Notes under the pieces: generated by a model | Seen by the model: only the letters and a program-made list of their open reading frames with translations | The model's database searches: none | What the model was told of the DNA's origin: nothing | Source: Haliclona indistincta | Taxonomy: Eukaryota; Porifera; Demospongiae; Haplosclerida; Chalinidae | Length of the DNA stretch: 64,000 bases | Assembly (NCBI GenBank): GCA_964017065.1 | Contig: OZ024789.1 | Coordinates: 7,258,191 to 7,322,190 of the forward strand | Reading direction: 5' to 3' | Shown: positions 1-13,098 of the stretch, in pieces | Position numbering within the stretch: the stretch's first letter is position 1 | How the letters are laid out: every line of letters begins with the position of its first letter | Made by a program: the position numbers and the translations under genes

Positions 1-3000
1 TTAAGGTGAATATTCTGCAGACACAAGAGGTGGCAAACTTCAATGTGGGCGGGGCTTTTAGTAGGTTAACATTCATTTATTGTACAGGTGGACTTTGTTG
101 TATGACACGATACTGTTCCTGGCTAGAGAACCACTTCGTAAAGCAGCTTTGAGTAGAAGTCATGCTGAAAGGAATTGGAGACACATTTTTAACTTACTCT
201 GGATCTCGTAAGCAATTGATATTGAGATCAAATGCATGCAGGAGCATTAGCTTAGAAGGTTGAGATGATCCTAATAATTTTCCAATCTAAAAAATTGTTA
301 AACATGTGCCTTTAAAATCCTAGATAAGATGTTTTAGTTGCTCGACCATGCATGCCTGCCATCAATTCCAGACAGTCACTGTGTTACAACTACAGACAGT
401 CACTGTGTTACAACTACAGACTGCTCGTGTCTAGGGAGAAGGCAGTCCGGTCTCATGAGTAATTTTATTTTCAAGATATACGGTTCTATAAACTCTGTTT
501 GGAAATTCACTTCTTGTATATATTTCACAGTATTCCTGTGGGTGTGGTAGTATCAGTATTGCTAACCATAGTATGGTTGAGTGAGCTACTGCCACAGCCA
601 GATGTTGACTGGGACAGAGTAGGCGTGATCGTGTATGTCATATCTGCTCTGATAGAGCTGCCAAGCGAACCATTGTGGGTTATGGCTCAAGACACTGATC
701 ATGTTTTTATAAAAGTAAGTCAGACATTGTTTCCAAAGCCATGAGAGTGTGAATTCTGTGCTAATACTTGTTTAACATACAATAGTTAGCACCAGAACTG
801 ATTAACTATTGGTTAGACATGAGGCCAAGGAATCTGTATGATATAGAAGCCTGTAAATCCTGTTGGTCAAGATGTGTCTAACTAATTTAGACCGTACCAT
901 TCTAGCAACTTTTGGTATACAGAAGCTGTTTCGACACAATTTTACAGCAGGTATCTATATGTTCATGCAATGTATTAAGAGACCTGAATTCAAATTACTG
1001 GATTCGTACACGCTATGGTCTAAATTGTAATTAATTGTCTATTCTAGTCATGATCCTATTACTTCTCTCACAGGTAGTGGCTGAAGGAGTATCACAAGGT
1101 GTCCGTTGTACATTAGTGCTTATAGGAGTAATAACTTCACCTCAGTATGGTCTACTGGTGTTCGCTGCTGCTCAGGTAAATTGATCAATTTGACCATAAA
1201 TCTCTTTTTGAACCTCTTTTTCAGTTTCTATGCTCAGTTACATATGTTTTATTCTACTATGGTTACTTTGCAAAACTATTGCTTAAAGGAACAAAACTAC
1301 CCATATCATCTTTATTCAATCTTCTTCCTCAAAGAGGCGAACAAGTAAACTTGTTTTTAAGTTTATTGTGTTAAATTGTTGTGTTTATACTTCAGTTTTT
1401 TAATACTCATTTATTAACTCTGTCGTGGAGTTTCTTCAAGCAATCTATACTAAAGCAATTGCTCACTAAAGGTATGATAATTTTGCATCTATTCTCTATG
1501 TATCTGCTTGTTCATCGCAGGAGAACAATTTGTAATGACATTTTTTGGTGTGCTCAGTTTCGCAGAACAGGGTTAGTACACTTATACACTTAACAAAAAA
1601 AAGATTTATTGTTTTTTTTCAGGTTTATATGATGTTATCAATAATCTTGGTTCGATTGTTGCTCGTGTGATTTTTCTACCAATTGAAGAGACGTTTTATG
1701 TATTCTTTGCCTCTACACTAGTGCGTGGTCAACCAGTACAAAACCAGTCGAAGGTAAGTTTCGTTCTCTGTCTAAGGATTGATCATGTGTTTACTATGGG
1801 GCAAAGGGAATGCCCCTGAGAATTATGGCTGCATTGCTAAAGCCTAGTTCACAATGGGTTGCAATGACTGTGCCACGTCACGTCACAAGAAATAGAACTC
1901 GTTTCTATCCTCGCGGCTGTAAAAAAAAATGCAGTTTTCACCGCGCCACATACGTGTTGCAACATATTGTGAACTAGGCCTAATGTAAACAGTGATATTA
2001 GATTGTGGTCATACTCATGAGTAGTTTGAAAGGTCAATGTTATTTGGTATTCTTAGAAAAATCTTGAACTTTCTGTTTTACTGGTTCACAAATTGTTTTA
2101 TTCCAGGATTCAGTAGACATGGCTGGTCGAGTACTCTCTCTCCTTCTCAAACTTGTTCTCCTCATTGCTCTTATCATTATCTCATTTGGCTATGCCTACT
2201 CTCATCTCGCACTAAACCTGTATGGAGGAGAAAATCTTTCCAGTGGATCAAGTTAGTATGTTATCCTTCACTGACTAGAAAATTTGACATTTCACAAATT
2301 TGTTAAAGAGACTTATTATTAGTTAATCAGCTATGCTATTGAATTAATATCTGTTCAATTCAGCGTGAAGCCAATGTAAAACTAGCCATTAGTGCACTCA
2401 CTGACAGTAATCTCTTCAACATAGGTCCCGTGTTGCTACGCTGGTACTGTGTGTATGTGCTCTTCTTAGCTGTGAACGGTATTACAGAATGTTTCATGTT
2501 TGCTGCCATGAGCCAGGAACAGGTGGACAGGTACAGACTATACTAGCCTCGTACCCAGGCACTAGCGCTAGCATTTCTTCTCCTCACTAGTGCCTGGGTA
2601 CAAGGTTAAGACTATACCTAATTGGTTCAGTATTAAGGGTGCAGTGTCACGCCCACGCATGTATTTTTGGCTGGTTGCTATGGGACTGTATCTCAGAAAC
2701 TACTGCTGATATTCCAAGAAACCAAAGACCTATGCTACAAGACTGGCGAAGGCTGTACACATTGCAAACTATGAGCGCTGAAAGTGCCAGACGGAAACAT
2801 GACGGGCGCGGCTAGATACAACGCTTAGGCTAATAAAACTTTCGTTCACTCTGGCAGTGGAACTTAAGATTTGGGATATAAACGTACTTCAACAAGGCGA
2901 AGGCAGTAACGTAGAGTTTTTTCGTGTATTGTGCTTGAAAGTGCGATTATGAGCTGCTTACTTCATGGTTTTCCTACTCAGAGTGTGTTTATTAAAAAAA

Positions 3001-5250
3001 ACTCTACGTTAAGGTCTTTATCTGGTTGCTAATAGTCATATATCCAAGTTTGGGTCTATTCTGAAGGCCACAGACAGAGTTTTATTGAGGAATGTATTGT
3101 TCGTGATCTTGCCTGGCTACTATCACTTATTAGTATTGTTAATGTGCTTGTATAAACAGTGAATATCATTTGTGGTGTGTAATAATGTCCAACTTGTACA
3201 TTCCTGAATAAGTTAATGGTTGTTAGGGTCTGCACCCTTAATCATGTGTTTCTTCATCAGATACAACAGATCTATGTTAGTATTCTCAGCTGTGTTTCTT
3301 GTAACAGCTGCACTGCTTACTCGATATCTCGGCAGTGTTGGATTCATTTTGGCTAACTGCATCAACATGTCATCACGTATAGCACATAGGTATACCTTGA
3401 CAAGCATTATTATACTCTCTCTTGTTATACTACTAACAACAAGCATTATTACACTCTCTCTAACATTACATACTACTAACAACAAGCATTATTACACTCT
3501 CTCTAACATTACATACTACTAACAACAAGCATTATTACACTCTTGTTATACTACTAACAATAAATCACAAAGCATTCTTATTTTGTGTTAGCAATATTTC
3601 CCTTGCACATAGGATGTTTATACATGTAGGTAGCCTTCTGGGTATGTAATTGTATTATCATGACACAGTACAGTCTACCTTTAGTAAAGGGGGTTCTATA
3701 GTAAGACAACCAGTCAGCACATCACAGCATCAATACTATCTACACTATGCCTTGCAAGGTTACACTAGTAGTAATGTACTACATTTATTTTGAAGCACAA
3801 TCCAAACACTACACTTACTGTGCATGAGCATGAGTACTTGCGTCACTAAAGTGTTTACACTATTCATTTTTCCTGCAGTTGTCATTTTATCAACTCATTT
3901 TTTAAGTCAACTTCTATTGCTCCTCTCTCGTCAGCCATTCCCTCACCTATTCTCTGGGTGGTGTTTCCTGCTGTGATGGGAATCACGACACTTTCTGAGG
4001 TTGGTACTTCTAATTACTCGTAAAGATGTGGTTCACATCCCTACATATGTGCCAACGTGTATTTGCTAGTAGGCACACCTTCATCATTGAAATGTCATTT
4101 CACATCAACTGGAATAAATCAGCGAGAACATTTTTGAACTGTTTTTGCAACTGTCTTCGATACTAGACCACTGTAGTGCAGCATGTTCTAGATTTTCTCT
4201 GCATTTGTAACTGAATGATTGTGATCACAATTGTGGCTGCAAAAAAAAACTGTCCCTTTCCACGATAGGTAAGAATCGACTAATTAAAAGGTGTATGTAA
4301 TAGTTAACTCCCGGTCTCTGAGGCGATACGGGATATATACCGAGGTGGTTAATTATGCTGTCCGAGGGCGGAGCCCGAGGATGGCATAATTAACCACCGA
4401 GGTATTATCCCAATCGCCGAAGAGACCGGGAGTTAACTGACTTGTACCCCATCTGCAGTCTTCTCGTGGTGTTTGTAGCTGCTGTAGCTGTTCTGTAGCT
4501 TGTAAGCGAAGATCTACGAGCGATGGGAGCCCAGGGCACTCGCCTCCAAGCGCACACTCGCCAGGTCTATAATGGCGAACGCCCGTGTTCAAGTTGGGCG
4601 ACAAACGAAGCCTGGCGTCAACTTTTGTGCAGCTAAAACGCACGGTAACTTGGCTTTCAGGCAGCAATGCTGGCTGACCTTTCCCAAAGGTTAACACGTG
4701 CGCCAAAAATTTATTGATAATTTATTGACGATGGCCCACTAGTATTTGCTATTTTGTGGGGTATAAAGCTCCACGCACTTTCGCCGGGTGGGCAGGTGTG
4801 GACAAGGGACTAGTGCCACTTTGCCACTTCCTGGAAATATCCATATTGGACAGGTTTAACTTTAATATCCTGGAAAATATCCATATTTTCCTGGGTATAT
4901 GGGATATATACCATGCCATTTTCCTTTGATCTTTGGGTGTGGTGGGGTACAAAAATTATTATACTGCCAGAGATGAAATACATGTAGTATGTACATTGTC
5001 TAATCAATAAATCTTCCTCTATCTACAGTCCATGTTCTGCTGCTCATATGGTTACTATTACCGGTTGATTCACATCCTTATTGGTCTGGTATGCTTAGCT
5101 GGTGTGCTACTCACTATACTTATCATGGAAAGTGAACTGTGTACATTCATAATAGAACGTCTGCCTACAAGAATAGCTAGTGTAGTGAAGAGATTAGTAA
5201 AAATAATACCAGGAACACATTTAGATCCTGTACATCGCAAACATGATTAA
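1..5250 (+). CDS. RFT1: RFT1 homologue, lipid-linked oligosaccharide flippase-type protein (5' end outside window)
   Basis: A multi-pass ER membrane protein of the RFT1 family, needed for N-glycosylation and historically assigned to moving Man5GlcNAc2-PP-dolichol across the ER membrane. Thirteen exon pieces join in frame: 1-5, 88-207, 531-714, 1074-1175, 1225-1344, 1396-1471, 1521-1571, 1623-1753, 2107-2251, 2425-2530, 3261-3389, 3879-3999 and 5029-5250, all with GT-AG introns and compatible phases. Conserved stretches include [72 protein letters not shown] and [13 protein letters not shown], matching human RFT1 along its length. Only the N-terminal ~60 residues lie outside the window. The last two introns are long and contain repeats. 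The gene converges on TIPRL with 146 bases between stop codons. Confidence 0.93.
369..416. repeat. Two-copy 24-bp direct repeat in an RFT1 intron
   Basis: Two identical adjacent 24-base units beginning CAGACAGTCACTGTG, at 369-392 and 393-416, followed by a third partial copy. The repeat lies inside the intron before the exon at 531. Confidence 0.8.
1841..1980. mobile_element. 140-bp Harbinger-like MITE in an RFT1 intron
   Basis: The ends are inverted repeats: AGCCTAGTTCACAAT at the left and, on the opposite strand, GGCCTAGTTCACAAT from the right, extending imperfectly to GTTGCAA (about 24 bases). The element is flanked by a direct TAA at 1838-1840 and 1981-1983. TAA/TTA duplications are typical of PIF/Harbinger transposons. 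There is no coding capacity, so it would be non-autonomous. The superfamily is inferred from the target duplication only. Confidence 0.7.
2547..2605. repeat. Short inverted repeat, 19-bp arms
   Basis: The left arm at 2547-2565 and right arm at 2587-2605 are reverse complements with one mismatch; the core is ACCCAGGCACTAG. It lies just downstream of the RFT1 donor at 2530. A related sequence recurs at about 23083-23172, so it may be a tiny dispersed foldback family. Confidence 0.7.
3401..3564. repeat. Minisatellite, about four units of 39-43 bp
   Basis: Units begin CAAGCATTATTA at 3401, 3440, 3483 and 3526. The middle two periods are exactly 43 bases and nearly identical; the outer units lack part of the central segment. 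It lies 11 bases after an RFT1 donor site. There is no spacer structure, so it is a plain tandem array. Confidence 0.85.
4302..4438. mobile_element. Foldback element with nested inverted repeats in an RFT1 intron
   Basis: The whole 137-base segment can fold on itself. The outer arms are AGTTAACTCCCGGTCTC and its complement at 4422-4438. An inner pair reads CGAGGTGGTTAATTATGC against GCATAATTAACCACC, closing over a centre containing GGGCGGAGCCC. It resembles a non-autonomous foldback transposon. No target duplication can be assigned because the outer arm is itself palindromic. Confidence 0.65.
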
Positions 5251-5396
5251 TAATAACTATTCCTGATGGTCTATGTGGGAAGGTGGAGTTTGTGAGTGGT
5301 AACGTTAGTGAGAGGAAGGGCATTGCTCAGTTTGTTGACATCTTTCAGCGTAGACAGAGACAGCTACAATACATTTAATAGCCTACAATACAGTAT

Positions 5397-6363
5397 TTAG
5401 AGATGGCTCACTCTTTTGTCAGGTAATTTAACCTCTCTTTGAGAGACTTCTCTGAGAAGATAATTAGTGCCAGCCTAGATAGCAGTATAGATAAGGCAAT
5501 GTATAAGTAGTGTATACCTGATGGTATATTCTAGTATCATAAAGCCTGACCAGTACATCATCCACGCGAAGAAAATATCGAAGGAGAATAAAGAATCCAC
5601 TAGCCATCACCCTCTACAAGTGGTGTTGAACACACACAGTTGAAAGCTATATACTTACAATTTTCACTCTAGACTCAGCAGTACCATTGTCCGCAAGCTC
5701 ATCCTCGAACAAAACAATATCGTCAAAGAAATAGATTCTCTCTTGTTCCTTGAGCTTTTCATAGTCAATGCTTTCATCTGTCTCCTCTTCCTACACATAG
5801 GTATTGATCAATAGCCAACCATGTTGTAACGTACTTTAATAGAAGCATCTCTGGTACTGGTCAGTGTACCATTATAAGGAGTTGTAAATGTCCAATCAAA
5901 TGGCTTCATTTTTGACTTAACTTCTCTCAGTCCTTCACCTCTGGAGTTTCAATGCAACATAATCCTTATGAAAGTTAGTACCCACTACCTTCACTGACCG
6001 TGTTGCTCTCCATTCTTCTGCTCCTGCCACATGTACACTCTCATGTTCTGTGTCCACCATTTTAAGAGCATCCAATGCCCAGAATTCGATCCCTACTCCT
6101 GATTCATGTTGTACACTAATGTTATTACTTGGAAACACCATTTCTGGTATCCATGGCAGCTCTAACTCTCGAGAAAATCTGCATTACCAAGTCTGGCATT
6201 AGGATGCCATGCATATCACGTGATCAAGTTACCTACACACAGAACATGGCGTAGGCGCATCACTTGCACACACAGGTGTCTTCTCGCATTTTGATTTTAA
6301 GATATGGCTTCGCGTGACAGCTATCATCCATGGTCCCGCTTCGAACTCTTTCTTCTCGTCCAT
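5397..6363 (-). CDS. TIPRL: TIP41-like protein (TOR signalling regulator, PP2A-family phosphatase partner)
   Basis: Six exons on the minus strand, at 6233-6363, 5999-6178, 5835-5940, 5659-5790, 5518-5613 and 5397-5474, give a 240-residue protein (human TIPRL is 272). Matches to the family include QHESGVGIEFWALDALK, MKPFDWTFTTPYNGTL, YFFDDIVLFEDELADNG and FFILLRYFLRVDDVLVR. Family members bind PP2A-type catalytic subunits and act in TOR signalling; that role is family knowledge. The last exon (AGTNYLLREVSQREVK...) matches the family's C-terminal LREYTSRE region and then stops about 30 residues earlier than human. The gene is head-to-head with the P5CS gene, 108 bases between start codons. Confidence 0.92.
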
Positions 6364-6471
6364 TTTGTTGCTTGCAGGCGTGGTCAATGGTTATAAGTTC
6401 TAGGCGGGGCTCGTAATCCAGCATGGACGTCCAACAATAGTCGTTGTTCTTTACATGCAGAAGAGAGCAAT
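6364..6471. promoter_or_regulatory. Probable bidirectional promoter, TIPRL / P5CS
   Basis: Only 108 bases separate the start codons of two divergent genes, so both promoters and 5' leaders must share this DNA. No TATA box is evident. Shared use is inferred from geometry. Confidence 0.55.
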
Positions 6472-9400
6472 ATGTGGCAACAGTATACCAGCATTGCGCG
6501 GCATCTCCACTTTTTATCTACTTGGCGATCACTTTACAAGCTCTCTCTACCTTTGTTTTCGTTGTCAACATGTCGCAGCAGCAGTAGTGGCATATCAGCA
6601 CACCGTTCACAACTGATTGGCGCAAACCGTATCATTGTCAAGATCGGATCTGCTGTGATTACGAGAGAAGATGGATGTGGATTAGCGTTGGGTCGTCTTG
6701 CATCCATTATTGAGCAAGTATGTTGTAATGTAAAATATTTTTATGTCAATAACTCGATTATTCATAGTTATCATGGCTACACAACAATGGAAAAGAAATG
6801 ATGCTCGTATCAAGCGGAGCTGTAGCATTTGGAAGACAGCGGTTGAAACAAGAGGAGCTTCTTTCTCGAACTGTGCGATCTACACTGCAGATTAGGGGCG
6901 CACCTCCTCCTGCTCCACCAAAGTCTAGAGCTTGTGCCGCTGTGGGTCAGGCTGGTCTAATGGCTCTCTATGAGTCTATGTTTGCTCAATATGGAGTCAG
7001 CTGTGGACAAGTATGCAGAATAGAAATAATGTAATTAACGTGTGTTTTGTTAAAGGTGCTCCTAACTGATCAAGATCTGATGAATCACCATAGACAATCT
7101 GATCTTGTGACCGCACTCAACTCTCTGCTTGACATGAGAATGATACCAATATTGAATGGAAATGATGCTGTTGCTATTGACGACTCTTCAAAAAATGTAA
7201 ATTTATCTCTTCTGTGCTGTCTCAATTTTTTACCCAGTGCGTGGGTGCACAAGGATTGCATCAATCAATATGCTGTTATCAAAAACACAACTGTATGCTA
7301 TCGTTTAGTCGGTTTTAATTATTTGAAAGACAACTTTAAGTCAGTAGAGTAAGCCTCTCAAATAGCTTCACTATCAATAAGGACATTGCTGTCTGAAGTG
7401 TGTGTGCTCATCAGAATACTATTTTCATTAGATACACTGTTTCTTTAGGTTGTACCAGACAATGATCAACTCGCAGCTGAGGTAGCTAAAGCGATGCAAG
7501 TAGACCTCCTTGTTCTTCTGTCTGATGTTGATGGTGTATATTCTGGTCACCCAGGAGACCCACGATCACGTCTTATTACAACATACTACACTGGTCAGAC
7601 TCATGGTGTACGATTCTGGTCTAAATCATCGGTTGGAAGAGGAGGAATGGAGAGTAAGGTATTGTTTTGCTGTTTTACACAAACAACATCTGTTGATATT
7701 TGAACATTACTCCAGTTACAATCAGCTGAAAATGTGGTTTGTGAGAGTAAGGCTTCTGTTGTGATCTGTAATGGTAAGCGGCAAGGAGAGACTCTAGTGG
7801 ACATTGTACAAGGGAAACAGATTGGTACTCTGATTACAAACACTGGAGCAACAGAAATGATAGAATCAGTAGATTTACTAGCTAATCAAGGTATGTAACA
7901 CAGTAGAACAAAAAGCTGGTCTCTGACTCTTTCTTATTTGTAGTCAGAAGAGGAAACCATTCATTAGTTCGTCTGTCTTCAGAGCAGGTATGATTATTAT
8001 TGTGATGAGTTAATCTCACTTTCACATTTTATATACCTAGCGTGCAGAAATCTTGGATAGACTTGCTGATTTACTGTTAGAGAGTAGAGATGTGATAGAA
8101 GCTGCTAACAAAAAAGATATTCAGCAATCAACTAACCTCACCGAGTCTCTACAATCGAGACTTGTCCTCACTGAAGGAAAAATTGATAGTTTGGTAACTG
8201 GACTTCAGCAGTTAGCAACGCGAGTAAGAGACAATGATATAGTGGGAGAAAAAGTGAGGCACACACTTGTTGCTGATGGGCTGGAGTTAGTGCAGCTCAA
8301 GGTGCCTATTGGTGTGTTGCTAGTGATATTTGAAGCTCGACCAGACTGCCTGCCTCAAGTGAGTGTGTAATTTTTATCTAGTAGTGTTTTGACTGATGCT
8401 GAAATACCTGTAATGATATAGCCATAGCAGTTGCTAGGCAAGCTTGTTTATCGCAACATAGTTAACACTTGCACATGCACTAAACACAATGCAGGTGTCT
8501 GGCTTATCCATAGCTACTGGTAATGGATTGTTGCTAAAAGGAGGGAGCGAGGCTAGGAATACTAACCGATGTCTCCATCAGCTGGTTCAGGAAGCGCTGA
8601 AAATACATAACTGTCAAAATGCTGTCATGTTGGTGAGACTTTATAGACGCATTGCTTGAAATATTTATATCTTTGTTACTTCCAGGTGGATGGGAGAGAG
8701 GAGGTGAGTGAACTACTATCGCTTGAAGGAAAAATTGATCTGGTAATTCCTCGTGGCTCTGGAGATTTGATACGCAGCATACAACAACAAGCTGGTGGAA
8801 AAATGCCAGTACTAGGTCATTCAGAAGGGATATGTACTGTGTATGTAGATGCTCAAGCAGATCTCAGAAAAGCATTAAAAATAGGTAAGCACATAAACAC
8901 ACACACTCAATTACGTACATGTGCTAGTACATTTCACCTACGTATGGTCATGTACATCTGAAAAGCAGTATAATTTGATACCCTAGTCCATTATTCTTCA
9001 AATAATAAACCTAGACTGACTGGTGTCAACTGGACATTGTCACAGTTGTCTGGTGTTTGTAAATACACTGCATTACTATCTCAGTGATTGATTCGAAGTG
9101 TAACTATCCTGCTGCTTGTAATGCAATGGAAAACATTATCATCCATCGTGATCTTCTTGGTTCGGAGCTATACCAGCGAATGGTAGCATTACTCAGAGAC
9201 AACAAGGTCAGCAATGAAAACTACTACTAAAAAAATTATTGTCTCTATCTATCTAGGTCGTTCTTCATCCCGGCCCTAAGCTATGCACAGTTTTACCACT
9301 CCCATCTACATCAGTTGGGTCTCTGCAAAAAGAGTATGGAGCACTGGAGTGCACTATGGAGATGGCAAATAACCTTCAAGAGGCAATAGACCTTATCAAC

Positions 9401-9810
9401 AGTCACGGGAGTGCACATACAGACTGCATTGTAACTGAAGATGGTAAGTTAGAAGAGTAGAGATAAGAGCAGCTAATACTCTCTTCCACACAGCTACAGC
9501 TGCAGAGAAATTTCTCCAACAGGTGGACAGTGCTTGCGTGTTTCATAATGTCAGCACTCGATTTGCTGATGGCTATCGGTTTGGACTAGGTGCAGAGGTT
9601 GGAATCAGTACTGGTCGTGTGCATGCTAGAGGACCAGTAGGGATGGAAGGACTGTTGACAACAAAATGGGTTATGAGAGGTTCAGGTCACACAGTAGGTG
9701 GACTGGCACAAGATGAGTACATTCATGAAAACCTGCTAGAAGAACTGACAAATGAGGAGGAGGAGCAAGAAGAGGAGAATCAATTAGAAGTAGAAAAGGG
9801 TGAAGACTAG
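6472..9810 (+). CDS. ALDH18A1: Delta-1-pyrroline-5-carboxylate synthase (glutamate 5-kinase plus gamma-glutamyl phosphate reductase)
   Basis: A bifunctional mitochondrial enzyme making pyrroline-5-carboxylate from glutamate for proline and ornithine synthesis. Twelve exons (6472-6717, 6768-7010, 7056-7196, 7449-7658, 7716-7890, 7944-7987, 8041-8358, 8495-8632, 8686-8884, 9085-9206, 9257-9443, 9494-9810) join in frame to 779 residues; human is 795. The N-terminal kinase shows [36 protein letters not shown] and VGRGGMESK. The C-terminal aldehyde-dehydrogenase-fold half shows [45 protein letters not shown] with the expected catalytic Cys, and [19 protein letters not shown]. The Arg/Ser-rich N-terminus fits a mitochondrial targeting peptide. 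The tail ends in an acidic run ([10 protein letters not shown]) not typical of vertebrate orthologues. Confidence 0.96.
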
Positions 9811-10021
9811 TGTTGACAAAGACGTGCATGAATACACCCTGACAATTGACAATAATTTACTCAGTTTGTATAAACACTATGTGCAAGACACAACCTATGT
9901 ATACACATGCACACTCATAGCAGGTACTATATCCACTAGCAGTTTTTGCAACTGAATCAACAATCATGAGACACTTTTGTCAATCATAGACACAGAAAAA
10001 CCAAATAAAATAAACTATTCA

Positions 10022-13000
10022 TTATTGCCCAATTGTGTTCAATCCCAAAGAGTTCAGTTTGCTTATCCAAGTTTGTCTTTCAAGAGGCGAAGAGCAAAGG
10101 AATGTGAAAATAGCTACCTGCTGACCAAGAGGTGTGAGAGAGATTACAGTAAAGACAGGACGAGGGGAGGAATTATCATCGCAAATGAATAGCTGTGAGA
10201 GAGGAAATGGCTGGTTCATAACAGTGTACTGTGGGAACAGAAGAGAAGAACCATGTACAGGTTTGTAGGGAATAGTTATGGATAATCACCTTTTTGTTGG
10301 AGTGTTGTGACTTGACCTCTGCAAGAAGAAGTAAGTCATTGAAGAGAACACACAGTACATCAGTGCCCGTTCTTCCTTTTTGATCAACCAGTTTGAGAGT
10401 GCTTTTCAACACTATGTGTCTGCTAGCTGATGCCAGTATGTGCTCACAAGGCTGGGATTGAAGCCGACTTGACAAATTCTTTGGGAAAGATAAGCAGGTG
10501 GTAATATAATGTGGAAATGTGTCTAACACAGGTGTATATAAGAGGACATGTAAAGTAGTTAACACATTGTAACATCATGATAATGGAAATACTATTACAC
10601 TTGAGCATTACCTGTGGTATGTATGAGTCTGGGCATATTTGTTGCAATGGCGGCCAGTACAGCATTTCTTGCAGCTCGAGCAATTCAAGTGAACATTTGT
10701 GTTGTGCGATGGCTGATTCAAGCTCCTCTGCAAGAAATGTTAAAATATCAGTAATGAGCGGATGACAAGTGTGAAGCTGCAGGTTGTTACACTTACTTAA
10801 AGACACAACAAATGCTTTTATAGTAGATGAAAGTACAGCACGGTGGTTTGGATTGTGTGTGTACTTGAGTACTTTCTGTTGAGAGTAGGATAATGACAAT
10901 GTGAAAGACATAGCTATAGTGAGTTACCTCCAGTATAAGCTGATAGTGTACCTGATGCTGCATTGGAGCAATGAGCAGATCACTGAGACTGCTCTTCTGA
11001 ACCATGGGAACTGTGCGACATATCTAGAGTGAGAGAGAGAGTCATGATAATGACAATATGAGTGCACGATCATACTCTTAAATATTCAGTGAAAGTCTGA
11101 TTGTTTTCCAGCACTTTTATGTATCCTCTCTCTTGCTCAAAGTTAGTACAGAAGCGTTTGTAGACAGGATTGAACTTGTGACCAAACTGTAGTACAGGCA
11201 ATGAAAAACAATAAGTGAAAGGAAGGAAGGACAACAAGGGCACACACACACCATACTGAATGATAGGACAAGTTCATTGGGTTCAGCAACCATACTTGGC
11301 TTCCTACGGTCAAACAACTTGAAAAGATCACGTGCTACAGTAGAACTTAGCTGAAAAACAATGAGGTAAACATTGAAAATAATATTTGAATACAGCATAC
11401 CTCAGATAGTTCTGAAATATTTCCAAATATTCTGTCAACGCTTGCTTCAACTAGATATCCATGAAATTTCAATTCCTCTAAAAATCCTTTGTATACCTAC
11501 AACCGTAACAAACACAGTAACATTAAGGAAATGAGATACAGAAAGAGAGAAATGATCGTGAAAGAGGAGAAGATGGTTTACCAGTTCTAGTGGTTGCAGT
11601 TTAGTTGTCAAGTATTTTACTTCTTCCTGAAACAATTCCCACACCACCTCACGATACTTGACCTCTTCTTTGCTGACTTCTTTCACATCACCTGCCATCA
11701 AATCTCGCCAGTCACACTTGAGATACGGAGACAATGAGTCAACTTGAAGATGAGAACGCCGATGGAATTTTCTGAACAGCTCTTCTAGATCGATACCCGG
11801 ATTGACACGTACTTTAGTTTTCTTCCAAAAAGAGCCAGATCGTGGTCTGGAAACTATATAAGCAAAGATGAACAAATAACAAACGTCTAAACAGAAGTAT
11901 ATTGACCAACCAAGTATGGGTTGTTTTTGCTCAGGAGAAGATTTTGTGTGATGAACAATTGTGTGTAAATACTCATCACTGATAGACCTTTGAGCTGTTC
12001 ATCATGTCATCACGTGATGTAATAATACTAATCAAAGTATTTCTCCTTACCTTGTCTTGTTCGATAGTGATTCTCTTCATCTAAACTGTGAGAGAACAGT
12101 ATACGGTACACATAATAAAGAATGAGTTGCTTACGATGTAACTGTACGCACTTGTGCACTAGTAGCAGTTGGAGGTTTCTAAAGAAAATAAATGAAAAAT
12201 TTATTGATACAGTAGAGGAGAATTACCTCTCTTTCCAATCTAATGTCTCTCAGTCCTAGTGGTAGAGGAGCAAGGCTTGTAGTGGCTGACTATAAAGGGA
12301 ATGACAGTTATTGCTGTTGCCAATCATACCAATTATCAGGAATCATAACAGCTGTGCATACTAGCTGTCTGCAATAGTGAGTTATGTAGTATGTACAATC
12401 AGGTGTACATGCTATTCACACAATGGTTTATACATGACTAACCTCTTTGGTAGATATCATAATATGAGCATCTCCATTCATCTATCAGATTGAGAAACAT
12501 TTCCAGTGAAATGAGTCATAGGAGCATGCAGGGGAGGCAGAGGATGTGGTAACTCACATGATATGACTCTTCTGGAGGCGTGCTCAAGCTAACTTCTACA
12601 CATTGTAACAGTATAATTGTACTGAAAGTGGAGGGGGAAACATTACCTGACTCATTGTCGACAATTAACTGTGGAGATGCGATCTGACACTGCTGCAGTG
12701 AAACACATGATCATGTAAAGTGATCGATGATGTTTGTGAGCAGTATGTCTAGTTTTATGTTTAGCACTAACCTGACCATCGTCTTCATCGCTCAATCCTG
12801 CACAAGACAATTATTATAAACAACACACGATACGAAAGGCTTGTGACTCACTATCGTTGTTAATTGGGCAAGTTTTCCGTTGCAAAACAACTGCATGATA
12901 AGAATCCGACATGTGTTTCAGCTTGCGCAGTGTATCGGCTTCTCTTTTCAGAGCTTGTTGTAGCATTAGTTGCAATTGGGCGTTCTCATCTTCTAACGAG

Positions 13001-13098
13001 GGTCCACGTTTGGTTGCCGTAGTAGAGTTTCTCTTGCGAGAGAAAGAGAGAGTACGAGATTTATGTCTAAATCCACCGCCTTTGCGATCTTCTGCCAT
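10022..13098 (-). CDS. Dbl-family Rho guanine nucleotide exchange factor (coiled coil - DH - PH)
   Basis: A minus-strand, many-exon gene starting at 13098. The N-terminal exon is basic (GGGFRHKSRTLSFSRKR) and followed by a short coiled coil (LEDENAQLQLMLQQALKREA). Several tiny exons lie between 12.0 and 12.8 kb and their exact joins are uncertain. The exon near 11.6-11.85 kb begins the DH domain (YREVVWELFQEEVKYLTTKL), which continues through FGNISELSELSSTVARDLF, FNPVYKRFCTNFEQERGYI and SSLSDLLIAPMQH, the alpha-5/6 helix region that contacts Rho. The PH domain follows (GTDVLCVLFNDLLLLAEV, then RQTWISKLNSLGL near the stop). DH-PH proteins activate Rho-family GTPases. Best resemblance is to PLEKHG-type GEFs such as PLEKHG5/7, but I cannot name the orthologue. 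It is head-to-head with the PARP gene. Confidence 0.8.

Noticed and set aside
3401..3564. Regularly spaced repeats that could suggest a CRISPR-like array
   Set aside because: Units are directly adjacent 43-mers with no unique spacers, inside an animal intron; it is a minisatellite.
4353..4706. A 117-codon minus-strand frame in the RFT1 intron
   Set aside because: It overlaps the foldback element, has no recognisable domain and no splice context.
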